A DNA stretch of 64,000 nt from Chaetoderma sp. LZ-2023a (GCA_034401795.1 CM067367.1:35998880-36062879), one strand, 5' to 3'. Positions 1-12,442 are shown, counted from the first letter of the stretch. A program made the numbers and translations. The notes: a model not told the origin generated them from the sequence alone.

Positions 1-118
1 TCATATAACAATCCGGTCACGTGTTGCCCCGCAACCACATATAACATCATTAGGACAATTTACAGTTCACATGGGCAATTTAGAAAGCACCATATTATTT
101 TTATGCTGGGGAGTAAGA

Positions 119-245
119 GGCAGATATCCAGCGCTAGTGACCTTCCCGTGAGGGCGTGGTGGGTTCTAAGACCGCACCCAGTCACCATACCAAGTTGGAT
201 GGAGATCTGCATCTCGTCCATCAACCGTGTGTTACGGAACTAACA
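119..245 (+). repeat. tRNA-derived SINE-like fragment (degenerate)
   Basis: The segment around 155-190 resembles the T-arm of a tRNA: a box-B-like stretch (GGTGGGTTCTAAGACCGC) followed by CACCCAGTCACC. An anonymous tail follows. No complete cloverleaf or box A is clear, so this is read as a remnant of a tRNA-derived SINE rather than a tRNA gene. A second copy in the genome would settle it. Confidence 0.3.
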
Positions 246-249
246 TTTT

Positions 250-1800
250 ACATGTCATTAGGGTTAAGTACCAGAATGCCCAGAGATGCACTGCAGGCCA
301 GGGTTACATAATATAATTTCTTTTCACAGTGCTTCCTACCTTGGCGGGGGTATCAAAACTAACAGGTATCCGAAGATACATGGGGAGTGTATGTGAAATT
401 GCCACTAGTTTTCACCGCTCGGAAATCCCAATAGTTTCCCAGAGTCAGATCCTACCAACGTGTCGATTGGGAGCCCAGACAATTATTATGCCTTGCGGCT
501 GGGGGAGCGTAGAAAGAGACAATACCTCATATTAATAGGAGGCCCTACGGTAATTGGCCAATTTATATTATCTAGCTGGTGTGCGGTGTTACATATCCGT
601 TACAGCCGGGAAAGATGCATACACAATATGTCTCTTACGGAGAGATTGCCCCTAACTACTTTAACCTATCCTATCGAGCTAGAATAGGCAGGTTTAGTCG
701 GTCACATGTCAGGCTCGAGGACTGTGAACAAGATCAGTGACATCAGTGTAAAATTGATGCTGGGGAAAATAGTGGTGCGGATATAATGTTGCTGTAAAGT
801 ATAGCCTAGCGTACTGCATCCTAGAGTTTTTATATAAACAAAACAAAATAACTAGGATAGCTACTTGCCATATACATAACTAACTAGTACAGTACTAACA
901 GTATATCACGTCACAAGACCTCACGGTGCTTGTTAGATGTAAGCACACGGAAATAAAGATAATATATACAGTACGAAGCAGAAAATATAAAAATGCGGTC
1001 TCATGACCGGGAAGGTACCTATTAGTCTTCAGTACCTCTTACGGAAATAAGGAGTAGCACAATAGTATAGTTACTTGAGTACCTATTGGTCATTGGTACG
1101 ATAATAGTTCATAAGTCACTGAAGTAAATGCGCTACCGATGAGTAGTACGAGGTGGCACGATTCCAAAGTTGCTGAGAAGATTTACGCAGGCAGACTGTT
1201 GAGGCATCTCACTCTCAAGACGGTGAAGAAGAACAGCTGTAGAAAGATGTTCATTAGATAGTCAGAATAACTAATACATGAATCTACACAGTAAATTAAA
1301 AGTCCGTCCGGCGACGGTAGTTTGAATGTTGCCTGTAACATAGAGAGATACAGTTGTAATTAAATATTGCATGTACATAACTGGGTACACGGTGCAGGAT
1401 ACATCACATAGCTCTTGCGGTGTACCGGGCAGAGTCCCACCAGACTGTGGCCCAAAAGTTAATTAAACACACGACTTGCTGCATGGAAGTTTGATACCAC
1501 TTTTCAGTGTGGTCCGGAAGATCTGGCGAGTTATCCACCAAGAATCGCAGCAGCTCTACATCCTGTAGAAATTACATCGGGCCCGAGGACCATCCGTAAG
1601 GAAGCTCCTCTGTGAGTAGTTCCAGAAAGGGAGTCCTACTTATTTAGTTAGTTGCCGTCGGATGGCCGTCCGAGAGCTTACAAAAACTGGTGATTGTGGA
1701 TCCAAGGTTGCCCACCGGCGCAGGAGATCTAAATGCCACAGTCAGTAAGCAGTTAGCCCACGTCTAGCACTGCGCTGGTCCAGCAACCTTGCTGTCGGCT
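250..1800. other. No gene recognised
   Basis: Two short overlapping plus-strand ORFs (329-535 and 460-687) show no domain, composition or motif suggesting coding. The rest is AT-rich. If the promoter at 1.82-1.95 kb is active, this stretch would be its transcribed region on the minus strand, but no convincing exon or ORF was found there. Confidence 0.4.
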
Positions 1801-1814
1801 GTTCCTCGCCGAAG

Positions 1815-1946
1815 TACTCTCGATTCTTGATTTTTGGCTCCTTTTATACTACTCGTGACGTCAGAGGCAGGACGCTCCAGCCAATCATCGGGCGAGCAGT
1901 AGCCAATCAGCGTGCAGCTAGAAAGGGTGACGTGGCGATCACGTGA
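1815..1946 (-). promoter_or_regulatory. Canonical RNA polymerase II core promoter, minus strand
   Basis: Read on the minus strand, the segment contains in order: a CACGTG E-box (1,940-1,945), two inverted CCAAT boxes (plus-strand CCAATC at 1,903-1,908 and 1,881-1,886), a perfect CRE TGACGTCA (1,856-1,863) and a TATA box TATAAAAG (1,841-1,848). Spacing fits a start near 1,815-1,820, with CCAAT boxes about 65 and 88 bp upstream. The transcript would run leftward. It could serve a host gene or non-coding RNA, or be the U3 part of an LTR; no partner LTR is visible in the window. Confidence 0.5.
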
Positions 1947-2429
1947 TCAGCGCATTCCCCATTCACTTAATACATACACGCGATTACGACATTCAAGCAA
2001 TATTTTGAAAATAATTTTAGTGAGCCATTTGTGGATAAGTCGGCCATTTCCGGTCCGATTTTAAAAAGGTAAACGGTTTTGAAATCCTCGTTTCATTCTA
2101 GTCCTGATCCGTACCAAAAACCAGGAGAATGGTGGTACAACGCGGTAAACTATAAGCATACACTCTCTCCCAATACTGACCCGTGTTGCCAGGGAAGCTC
2201 TGACGTGTGCGCATGCGTGCTACGCGTTCTTACGGAGTTTTTTTAACGAAACCTCTCTCATAGGGCTTTATACACACGTACTATCCTACCCAGGGTGGGG
2301 GGGGGGCGTGCTTGGAACGTACCCGGAGTGGTCCACACTGCATTATCATACAAAAGATCAGAATTTAGATAGATACACTTATTATTATATAATGCTCGGG
2401 TAAAGTCCTGTCTATAGACATATTGTAAT

Positions 2430-2879
2430 TCACGCTCGTGGTATAACAGGAGATTGATCTATACCCATACAGAAATATTCTCCCTGAGAATATCGACCAT
2501 GCTGACAGCCACAACAGGCACCTTTTACTAGATGTTCAATAGCTTTGTCTAATAGCCTAATGAAGTGAATGGCTTTACATCGAACGGTCGTGTAATTATT
2601 CTTTAAAGCCATATATACCTCCTGCATATCAATATATCGAACACACTCATCATAGTAAAAATGAGGCCGCATGTTTGACACACATTTCGCTATTGTTCTT
2701 GCAATTGTCATATTCGTTGCTAGGAGCATCGGACCTGTAAATTGCTTATCAATGCCTGACATTGACTGAAGATCTATGTCCCTGCCCTCTTCTGGTAATA
2801 TGGGCTGTGGCCGTGTCTGTTTAGTTAGATCTAAGACCCCACAATCTTCTGGTAATACGTTATAAAAATTGTCTGGCAT
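2430..2879 (-). CDS. Unrecognised ORF, 149 aa, cysteine-containing C-terminus
   Basis: This ORF is not recognised. It has balanced amino-acid composition, starts at an ATG (residues MPDNFYNVLPEDCG) and carries a cysteine cluster near its end (ACCGCQHGRYSQGEYFCMG). Immediately upstream on the same strand, in other frames, are further coding-like stretches (about 2,980-3,130 and 2,880-2,910), which suggests either a longer frameshifted gene or chance. The next ORF at 3,415-3,783 has the same orientation. No domain could be assigned; it may be host, viral or spurious. Confidence 0.35.
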   Translation of the reverse strand: MPDNFYNVLPEDCGVLDLTKQTRPQPILPEEGRDIDLQSMSGIDKQFTGPMLLATNMTIARTIAKCVSNMRPHFYYDECVRYIDMQEVYMALKNNYTTVRCKAIHFIRLLDKAIEHLVKGACCGCQHGRYSQGEYFCMGIDQSPVIPRA

Positions 2880-3263
2880 GGCAGGTCTAACGTTTGATCC
2901 TCTGACATTTTAACCTTTTGACCATTGACTTGCGCATTAGACTCACTAATCGTTTCCTGCTGCTTCGGGAAATCACGTAATCTGTCTTTATGCGATTATC
3001 TTTAGATTTTCACTGGTAACGGTAACGTACACATCGTCAGAGATTAACCTTTCTATGGTGTTCTCGCAGCTACATAATATTGTAGCTATTTCACCCCTAA
3101 TGCCATCGTTCAACACTACCTTTTGGTAGTCTATTTTCTAACAATGCCGAGTTAGAGAATATACCTATCCGGTGGACGTCTCCGTTAGAATGACACATGT
3201 TAACCGTATGCTTAACAACTGATCATTAGACTTATGCGATGTCATAGCTTCCACCATCTTGAT

Positions 3264-3410
3264 TAGACTTTAATATATGTCGTCAAAGAGGTTAATTCGT
3301 CTAAAGGTAGGTTGAGTTCATTATGGCTCTGTTACTTTCAGCTACATTAGTCTTTAATATATGCCATGCATCGCCAAAGAGGTTAATTCGTCTAAATGTA
3401 GGTTTCATCT
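3264..3410. repeat. Two-copy direct repeat
   Basis: The motif TTTAATATATG, then CAAAGAGGTTAATTCGTCTAAA, then GTAGGTT, occurs twice about 90 bp apart. It lies between the two unrecognised minus-strand ORFs. Confidence 0.6.
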
Positions 3411-3414
3411 CACT

Positions 3415-3783
3415 TTAACATGGGGGTGTAAAGCACCAACATATGTTAATATATTGATGTTTATTGCTGATAGTAACTTTTATTTTAGGTTCTACTTCAC
3501 AAACGTACTTTAGCTGCTCTACTCTGTTGCTATTCCTAGCTCTACAAACAGTCTCCTCGAAGATAGGCATCATGCCAGTAAACTTTCTAAATGTATTAGA
3601 GTACATAAACATTCCACGCTTGGTGGAATAAGTATTAACAACACTAAATTCCGGTATATCAATTTCGTCTTTGCATTTCATAACTCTTATGTTCCACAGA
3701 CACTTCATAGCCCAAAAGTATGCGGAATTCATCATGACGATTATAAACCTTTTTTTTAAATGTAGTGAAATACTTTTCCACAC
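3415..3783 (-). CDS. Unrecognised ORF, 122 aa
   Basis: This ORF has no recognised domain. The N-terminal 30 residues are hydrophobic and basic; the middle (around NTYSTKRGMFMYSNTFRKF) and the following acidic and basic segments look protein-like. Orientation matches the ORF at 2,430-2,879, so the two could be parts of one decayed gene, but no splice pair or shared frame was found. Family unknown; coding status uncertain. Confidence 0.3.
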   Translation of the reverse strand: MWKSISLHLKKRFIIVMMNSAYFWAMKCLWNIRVMKCKDEIDIPEFSVVNTYSTKRGMFMYSNTFRKFTGMMPIFEETVCRARNSNRVEQLKYVCEVEPKIKVTISNKHQYINICWCFTPPC

Positions 3784-3839
3784 TCTTTTATAGGATTATT
3801 AAAACGAATTATTGATCGAATATTATTCAAATGGACCTA

Positions 3840-4640
3840 GGAGGTTTTGACCACCAGTTCTCCCGACCCACATACCTGGGTTTGGATTGACCTTCCCATT
3901 GTCCTTTCAGCCAAGAACAATAGATCTACATACTGAAGAATCGATTAACTATATATAGATTGGCTTTTAGTGCTCAGGTGTGATCTTCATCCAGAATAAT
4001 AATCCTACATACTGAACTCCCACATTCCCAGGAACTCCCATCTTCATCCAGGAACAATAATCTACATACTGAACTCCCACCTTCCCGCTGTCTTTTCATC
4101 CAGGAAAAAACATATCTGAACACATTATAAAACATCCGCATTCCACACCGCACGTCCTCCCAACCTCACCCCTTGTTTTTGGATCGACCTTCCCATTGTC
4201 TCTTCAAACAGGAACAACATGTTCGAACACATTATAAGTCATCTGCATTCCACAACACTCGTTCTCCCGACGCCACCATCTGTGTTCTGATTGACCTGCC
4301 CGTTGTCTATGTACTGAAGAATCAAGTAACGACATACAGATTGAATGTTAAGGCGTTTAGTGCTTAGGTGTGATCTTCATTCAGTAACAATAGTAATACA
4401 TACTGAGCTCACCCCTTCTCATTGTCTCTTCATTCAGGAACAATATATCTACGTACTGAACACTTTCAACCCCAATACTCTCCCACCCCCACCCACCCCT
4501 CCCCAATTTCCCATTGTCCCTTCATCCGGAAAACAATAGATCTACCCACCCCTACCCTGACATCCATTTCACGCCTCATTATATCTGTCAATCACCAGAA
4601 CACATCATTAGATCTACATACCAAATGCAGGCAGCACGTT
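3840..4640 (+). repeat. Degenerate tandem repeat with about 385-bp higher-order period
   Basis: Short units of the type TTCATCCAGGAACAATA followed by CTACATACTGAACTCCCAC recur many times. A larger unit repeats as well: TACTGAAGAATC with TTTAGTGCTCAGGTGTGATC near 3,931-3,990 is matched near 4,311-4,380. The short ORFs here are by-products of the repeat. Confidence 0.65.
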
Positions 4641-7470
4641 GCGTTAATTCCGATTGGTCAAGAGCTGGTGATATTAGGCCACGCCCCCTCCATTTTCTCG
4701 CCAAAACCTGAAGGGTTATTTCTTTATGGGAAATGGATGGCGATTGGCCTAAGATGTAAATAAGAGGACGCCACAGGTCACGTCACCAACTCTCAACAAA
4801 TCAAAATTGCGTCCAGTCCGACGCCACGCCTACTAACGTTGCTATGTCACGAAAATCGAAACTGTCGGGGAAAGTGTTCGAATTGTATGTCTTTAAACAT
4901 TTTTGCTGAATATTCTGAAACTACCTTGAGTATAAAAAGTATAATTACCTTGAAATTTACTTTCTGTGTATGAGTTTTCAAATCGATTCCTACTTGCACT
5001 AAAAGGTAGACCGAGCGTAGCTAGAAATGGACGAGGAATTGCTGGAAATGTATCTGTCTGTCATGCACCACGCCTATACACGCGTTGTCCACGGTACAGA
5101 GTTTTGGTTTGTGATGATATAGTAGCTTCCAATGGTATTAGTTACAATACAATAAGCCCAGGTTATTTTGATTAACGTGAATGTTCTGTTCGACGGATCT
5201 ATTGTATAGTAATGCCAATCAAAATACCAAGACAATGTTTAGCTTAACGTGTTTCTGGTCAAATAGATTGCAGTGTGATTCATATGCTAGACAATCATCC
5301 ACTGTACTTTAACTTGAGTGGCAAATACCTCCTCATGCAGTTCACCATGGATTGGATATCCGTGGATAACATAGTAGATCTAACGTCACTCAACCTCACA
5401 TCAAAGAGCCAAAAGCACAACAACCTGTTTAAATAATTGGTGTCCTCGTGATTAATGTTACAGAAACCTGGAGTGAATACCAAGTTTCACTGGAATCAAC
5501 AGCTGAATTTTGCTGTACGATGTGCCACTAAATCTGTCAACGTAAGAGCAGTATTACTGCAGTCAACACAAGTGGACACAATGTAGACTTTCGGGTCTTA
5601 TCCCTGGCACGTAAGACATTAGTCAAGCCCTGATACCGACTTACTAATATGAGCATTAACTCGATGCTCGGAGTCAAAGTCGGAAAATTGAAGATTCTGG
5701 CAATAGGGTGTCTATTTCTCACTGATTCTAGAACACAGCTATTGAAGAAATTACTCAAACTAACTGTAATGGTTAATGATAGAAATTTTTTAATTACAAT
5801 TACAATTTTCAAATAATGTAAGGAAACTTAACGAATTAACATGTGATTTAAATAAGACGCCGCTGTACAATACTGTATATGTGCAATTAACATTTAAGTC
5901 ATTACAGTCTCCATGTGAGCTCCTACCAATGCAAATTAAATTCTGTATCAAGAACTAAGAATAGCTAGTCGAGCTTATAAAAGATAACTGAATCTTGAGA
6001 TTATCTGCTCGTCGAGTGATGACTCTAAAAGCCTTACAACATCTTATATACAGATAGGCAGGTGACTTTGATCAACTGTCACATTTGCTATTCTCCTCAG
6101 GACATTGCATCAAATTGCTCGGCCAATCAGATCTTAGCCAAGAGTTTCCCATGGAGCAATATTAAACGGATTGATCCGGATATATCCAGACCGATTTGGC
6201 GAATTTATGACAGCTTTATACTAAACAATCTTATTTTGACATCTGTATCAACTTAGGATACCACGCATTCTTTCGCATTCCAATGTTGCCTGACAAGCTA
6301 TGCACAGCTTTCTGTCTGAACTTATCTGATTCGATTATATCAGAGATATTCATATTAGGCCTCAGTATCTAATGGTCTTCACACATCAACCACCATCGCA
6401 GAGTCGATCCTGGACCAGCACCTAACATAACCAGTTCCACATTTTCTCAGGAACTGATATGGCTGTGTGAGTCAAAATTCCGTGACTGTATCTGACGTCA
6501 TGAAGAACCAGTTTAATTAACAACATTACGTGTCCCAAGGTAAGAATCATATTTGTTGCCTAATATGAGGTCTTAGATTACCGTCTTACAAGATATTGTG
6601 GATCAAACGTGCAGCAACATCCTTCCCAAGATATACACATTTAATCACCAATTTCTTGCTAACTTGGTAACGAAATATTGTTGAACAATTATACCTTAGG
6701 ATACAGAGTTAAATCGATAATGCCAAAAATCCATTCCATAACAAGCATATCAATACTGCTATTGATAATCTACATCGGTCAACTAAGCCTTATGGCTGAT
6801 TAAAATCGAGTTGTGAATTCAATTCTCGCTACAAACGATAGTCTGTGCTTGTGTAGCCTGTTGAACACTGTTTAATATATAGCAACCAATTTCAATTCTA
6901 ATCATGACAGCCGCTAAACTGATGTCAGTATTTGTTTACAATCCAAGATGGCTTATATATAAATGTAATAGTATGATCTAAATAATTATGCCCAGAGGAA
7001 TAGCATTAATTTAATGGATAACGATACGTCTGTAGCTATCGTGTACTTCAGTTCGTTTTTACTTTAAAAAACCTAGACGAATTAACATTACTGTAAGCAG
7101 ACAGGTTAACAGTGTCAACTTCAATAACTCTCATACCAATATAGTACGATTGTGTAATCAGTGTGAAACATCCTATATAGTGGTATTTTGAATTCTAATA
7201 AGAAGGTAAGCTTTCGACATTTACATTTCCCTGTGAAATACGGCCAAATTAGGCTCCAGGGACAACGGGTTTGTGTTCACTCAGATTTATCGATTATTAT
7301 TCGATTTATTTGTTATTTATCCATAAGATAATTTCCATAGATATTAACAACACAATAGTCGGAAAGACAAGTCATTGTCTCAACTGAAGTACTCACGCAT
7401 GTCGCAGATCTATATGACATTCACAGCAACTTTTGGTCCTAAACGTTATTTGGAGGGATTAGTTCACCAC
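4640..7470. other. No gene recognised
   Basis: Only scattered ORFs of 60-90 codons are present (for example 4,966-5,175 plus and 5,537-5,812 minus). None has a recognisable motif. The sequence is AT-rich and shows no clear repeat structure. Confidence 0.4.
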
Positions 7471-7600
7471 ATTCCAGCATAGCGAAGCACACACCAGGCT
7501 CAACATTCCTAGCAGTCCTCATACATGTTGTTCCCAACCTCTCATTGTAACGAAGCACTGATCTTGGTCAACATTCCCAGCAGTCCTTATGCATGTTGCT
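7470..7600 (+). repeat. Two-copy direct repeat, period about 84 bp
   Basis: The pattern CGAAGCAC, then TCAACATTCC, then AGCAGTCCT, then ATACATGTTG appears twice in succession, just before the large trinucleotide array. Confidence 0.55.
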
Positions 7601-7634
7601 CGCCATTAGTACATACCGTTGACGCACCCAAATA

Positions 7635-8401
<767 letters not shown>

Positions 8402-8402
<1 letters not shown>

Positions 8403-8520
8403 TTATGGAAAATGCCTACAGCACAAGGCAAACGGTAAACAATGGCCTGTATATCCTTAACTGTCGTAAGATAAAAATGGCTTATGCCATGAATACCTCA
8501 ACCCCAACTGAATAAAGGAA
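8402..8520 (+). repeat. Possible retroelement 3' tail after the microsatellite
   Basis: About 110 bp of unique sequence after the array ends in CAACTGAATAAAGGAA, with AATAAA at 8,511-8,516. The arrangement (microsatellite, about 100 bp, CTGA plus AATAAA) resembles the LINE 3' ends at 47.3-47.5 and 50.6-50.8 kb. Homology to those is not clear. Confidence 0.3.
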
Positions 8521-8985
8521 TGGAAATATTTTAGTTTAAACATAAATAACAATACTTCCATTGGTGACCTATAGAACAATTTGCCAAAGTGGTTAGAAAC
8601 AAACGCATGTAACGCGTTGGATTACCCCATTATTAATCTGTACACCGTTATTTATTTCTGGTTATCCAAAAGTTTCGATTTTACCGTATTCTACAGTTAT
8701 AATATGGAGAGCAACACGACATCATTTTCAAAGTATCAAGCAGGATTTATAATGTAGCACTATATTAAGTATCATTCACACTTTGATTTATTATTCACTA
8801 CCAAAATAAGTAAGACAGCTGTATAAGGGAATGAAAAGACTGTAATAGCCTTTCATAAGTTTTACCAATAGTAAAGCAAATCGTACAGTGGAGAAGTTCG
8901 TGTCTATGGGCGTGAATGATCTTACCAGTGATATTAATGGAATTTATAATTAAGCAAACGATAACATTAACAAAGCTCTACTTAC

Positions 8986-9128
8986 CAAATAATTGACCAT
9001 GCCACATCCAACTGCAATGATAGTAACAATCAGCAATTTAAATGACAACCAGAACAGATGGATGAACAGGATAGTAGGATAACCACGAACCTCCTCATAC
9101 ATTATCACATTGTACAGCATCAACAACG
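8986..9128 (-). CDS. Gustatory-receptor-like protein, copy 1, exon 2
   Basis: This 143-bp exon continues the exon ending at 10,092. It follows an acceptor TTTTAG and ends at a donor GTAAGTAG. It encodes the end of one membrane segment and a further hydrophobic segment (around PTILFIHLFWLSFKLL and VTIIAVGCGMVNY). Its length and both splice sites match the copy-2 exon at 60,755-60,897 exactly, and the codon is completed in phase 1 from exon 1. A short final exon expected for the family (last membrane helix) was not found. The 963-bp intron carries a MITE insertion. Confidence 0.75.
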
Positions 9129-9639
9129 CTAAAATTCAGAAATGGGTCTAAGATATATTTCAATAGAAAGTATTATATTCAAGTCAAACCATAGAACACA
9201 TTTGATTATGGTTGGCTCATTAACGCAATGACTATTAGAATAAGATAACCATCGAATACATTTCAAACATGGCTCCCATCATCGATATTTTCAGCTACTA
9301 GATGAATTTTCACACCATTAATAATTTGTAAACTGGTATTATTGTCAACAAATTAAAGCAGAATACCAGATCTATATAACTATGTATATAATATAAATGT
9401 AGAAAAATGACAAGACATTCTAGTTGTCAGTTTAAGGCACATAGGTGCCCACTCTGAAAGCGGAACTGCTAAAAGATGTCTTGTGTTTGTTAATAGCAGG
9501 TAGCTCATAAGATAAACATGATAGTTACTCACTCATATACCTCATTCAGCTTAGTGTGACTCTCTAAACATAGTGGTCAATAAATGATTTTCTTTAGGAA
9601 TAACATGGTTACACTGCATTGCAGATTATATTTCATGTG

Positions 9640-10080
9640 ATGGTCTTATCACGCCCCATTTTCAGCATGAAAGTTGGTTCACGACTTCTCATATATTGGC
9701 ACACATACATACACGCATGCACAGATAAGCTTTCGTACGCAGCTAAATAGAGCGATCCATTTCTATATATGTGCTGCCCGTTTCTAGCTATTCACTTCCT
9801 ACATTATACGTGTGTTTTAATAGATTTATATACTTTGAATTCTGTATTTCCAGAGTCCCAATGTCACGGTAACTATACAGGTAAGCTGTTGAATATTTTG
9901 AAAGTAATTTACCTTGGTGCTGTTTCTGCCTGTGACAGCAACAGTGCCCTGTCAAATTAGTGTCAAAATATTCAACATAATATTTATTAAACATAAAATC
10001 GAGCAAAGACATGCAATTCGTACACTTGATGAATATGACTTCATATATCAGAGTGACAGATCGATCCCTCCATTATTTCC
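9640..10080 (+). mobile_element. MITE family A copy inside the receptor intron
   Basis: The segment contains the family core: CTATACAGGTAAGCTGTTG, an inverted repeat around GAATATTTTGAAA / TTTCAAAATATTCAAC types (9,892-9,980), then the tail GACATGCAATTCGTAC. It accounts for most of the size difference between the copy-1 intron (963 bp) and the copy-2 intron (435 bp). Its right edge lies only about 10-15 nt inside the donor of exon 1. Ends are approximate. Confidence 0.6.
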
Positions 10081-10091
10081 AGCATACTGAC

Positions 10092-10854
10092 CACCGAGTA
10101 CATTAAGCAAGATGCCCGCAGCATGGTAGATTGAGAGACAGCCATCAGCCCTCCCGAGAAGTGTGCAGAGTTTTTGATGCCATTGTCGAAGCTTTTCTAT
10201 GTCTCCGGAAAATTGCCCATTGCTACTCACATGTTTGCGAAAAGCCATCCGAAATGTGGAAAACTCTTCCCGGAACATCAGACAACAGAGAACACATAAG
10301 AATGTTGGGAAAATCCAGGCCGCTGTTTGGAATGCCAACAACATAATCATAAACGCCTTAGTTAGCTCTATCCTTGGGTCAAACGGTACCATGGTAGTAT
10401 CGAACAAATTTGTCGCATATAATACGACACCTATGAATGCGATGTTTGACGCAACCAGAATCCAGGAGATGAATACTAAAATTATAACACATCGCCTCAT
10501 CTTCTTCCAGTCAACCTCCCGTTCTGATTCACAAAGCAAACGTGCATAATGCACCAGAAAAGCATGTAAGCCTTCCTTCTTGATGCGTGCACGATAACAC
10601 ACAGTACAACTGCATGCACACGTGAGATACCATATATGTGAGAAGATGTTTGAAAAGAGAATCAATGTTGAACCACTGCTACGTGTATAACTGTAAGCCG
10701 TCCTGGCACAATTGAACCAGTTTATAACATTAACAAGTGAACAATAGATAACAGCACATAGTCCATGTGTCCATTTTCCTTTAGTATTTCTCTCAAAGTA
10801 CAGTCCTACAAGACCCATGCTAACGAACCTGGGCCGCAGGATTTGTTTCAACAT
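10092..10854 (-). CDS. Gustatory-receptor-like protein, copy 1, exon 1 (possibly a pseudogene)
   Basis: Multi-pass membrane protein of the insect gustatory-receptor / GRL superfamily (putative ligand-gated channel or receptor in the plasma membrane). Visible are hydrophobic segments around GLCAVIYCSLVNVINWF, LILFSNIFSHIWYLTCAC, CVIILVFISWILVASNIAF and FQTAAWIFPTFLCVLCCL, followed by the family-typical helix RQWHQKLCTLLGRADGCLS. It is about 85% like the gene at 59.5 kb. Coding could open at 10,950 as in copy 2, but an in-frame TAA at 10,867-10,869 interrupts it, so the first usable ATG is 10,852-10,854. The donor is GTCAGT where copy 2 has GTGAGT. These two defects plus the adjacent MITE suggest decay. 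The 5' splice acceptor CTTCTCAG at 10,969 implies an upstream non-coding exon. Confidence 0.75.
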
Positions 10855-10980
10855 GATCACATGATCTTAGATCTGTAATGTGTCCGTATCTTGCTTGGAA
10901 TCCGTGAAATCACGCCCATTCTGCGGCTTGCAATTCTGTTCTGTATCCATGCTAGCAGTATTTGTCACCTGAGAAGTAAA

Positions 10981-11338
10981 TAAAAAAGGAGTACACAGAA
11001 AGGCACACAATGTTTGAAATTTTCTCGTCAAATAAACATCTTATTCGGCAAATGTTCTATCTAACTATGTGTTCTGAGTTTGACTATTCCTATACCAGTT
11101 TATGGCGCTGAGCATACTGCCAACCACACGTGTAGCTTGTCAGCACAATCAACGTCATATGTTGATTTAGGTTTCTCCAATGACTACAATGACTATCAAG
11201 TTATCACGTGGCATGCTTTTTTAAAAAACTTATTTTATTGTAACACCCGCAAATTATTTTAGCCTGCTTCCTACAAAATTGTTAGAAGGCAGCATATAAT
11301 TAAACTTATATACACAATTTATATATCAACATAAATCA

Positions 11339-11340
<2 letters not shown>
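10981..11340. other. No gene recognised
   Basis: Presumed upstream intron or flank of the receptor gene. No exon could be identified. Confidence 0.35.
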
Positions 11341-11342
<2 letters not shown>

Positions 11343-11398
<56 letters not shown>

Positions 11399-11427
11399 GA
11401 GAAAGAGGAGAGTGAGCGAAAGAGGAA

Positions 11428-11499
<72 letters not shown>

Positions 11500-11523
11500 G
11501 GAGGGAGGGAGGGAGGGAGAGCG

Positions 11524-11565
<42 letters not shown>
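11343..11565 (+). repeat. GA-rich microsatellite
   Basis: Long (GA)n tract with short interruptions (GAGGGAGGGAGG and AGCGAGCGAGA). Ser/Leu ORFs on the minus strand are artefacts of it. Confidence 0.95.
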
Positions 11566-11567
<2 letters not shown>

Positions 11568-11879
11568 CAAATTTACGACAACAGTCAATAATGTTATCAT
11601 ACTCATGACCATCAACACCCGCGGGCATGAGACAACCCTAAAAGATATTAAGTGTCTGTCCATTTAATTCCAGACTGATTAAGGAGATTCATGTCCTTTC
11701 TTAATGCTTCTGGTGCTACCTTCAGATTCTCCATTTATCACGTAGTTGTGGAGATATTCCGGCAATAATTAATCTCTCGCTTCAGTGCAGATGCTGAAGC
11801 ACTGCTCTAGATGCCATGACGCGTGTGTGGCAATCGATGACTGGGTTAAACAGGGTAACAAGCAAAGAACCTGATTAGC

Positions 11880-12200
11880 TAGGAGAGTGAAGGAGGAGTC
11901 ATATGACCCCTTTTGTGGAATATATAAGCGCCTCGCAAAATCGTGTTCAAGACCGTATTCCGAGTCGTGGGTACAGCAAGGGAAACCCTTGTGTGACATA
12001 GGTCGCCAAAGCCGCACAGCTGAAAAGACCATAGGCTGCTACAAGTTCCCATTTATATATCTAAGGGGGCTGGCTCTGGTTGTATTCCGCTCTGCCCTGT
12101 TGTGTACCCGCTTATGCATCAGTGAGTTAATAAACAAGAACTGAAAATTAGACCTCCCATACTGCGGAAGAGCCTGTTGTTATTGGCTCCTACCACCTCC
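11880..12200 (+). mobile_element. Possible LTR fragment with promoter and polyadenylation signal
   Basis: The stretch has a TATA-like GGAATATATAAGCGCC near 11,918-11,933, a T-rich middle, AATAAAC near 12,130 and a following CTGTTGTTATTGGCTCCTACC that could include a primer-binding site. The order (TATA, about 200 bp, AATAAA, TTGG-type sequence) is that of an LTR. The matching second LTR is not in the window, so this is tentative. Confidence 0.3.
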
Positions 12201-12208
12201 AATGCTAT

Positions 12209-12442
12209 ATGGAGGACTATCATAAACTCAGACAGCAGACCGCTGAAATCAGCGAAGCTGCTGACCGCTCCTATAAACTCAGACATGGGACTGCTATGAG
12301 AACTCTAGCAGCTGACTTCTCCAACAAGCGCAGACAGCCGACTGCTCTGAGAACTCTGACAACTGACCGCAGATTCAGTCACCAGCAAGCCACACAAAAA
12401 CTAGAACTCTACACCAAGTCCGCTCCTGAACCAGACAGCTGA
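12209..12442 (+). CDS. Unrecognised 77-aa ORF after the LTR-like segment
   Basis: The ORF begins at ATG and contains an internal peptide repeat (RQQTAEI, LRHGTAMRTLAADF, RRQPTALRTLTTD) caused by a roughly 50-bp imperfect DNA repeat. It could be a remnant of the start of a gag gene or simply a repeat-derived ORF. No zinc knuckle or other gag motif is seen. Confidence 0.2.
   Translation: MEDYHKLRQQTAEISEAADRSYKLRHGTAMRTLAADFSNKRRQPTALRTLTTDRRFSHQQATQKLELYTKSAPEPDS

Noticed and set aside
10131-10549. Plus-strand ORFs of 71 and 116 codons opposite receptor copy 1
   Set aside because: Antisense shadows of the receptor exon, which has the membrane-protein pattern and a matching paralogue.
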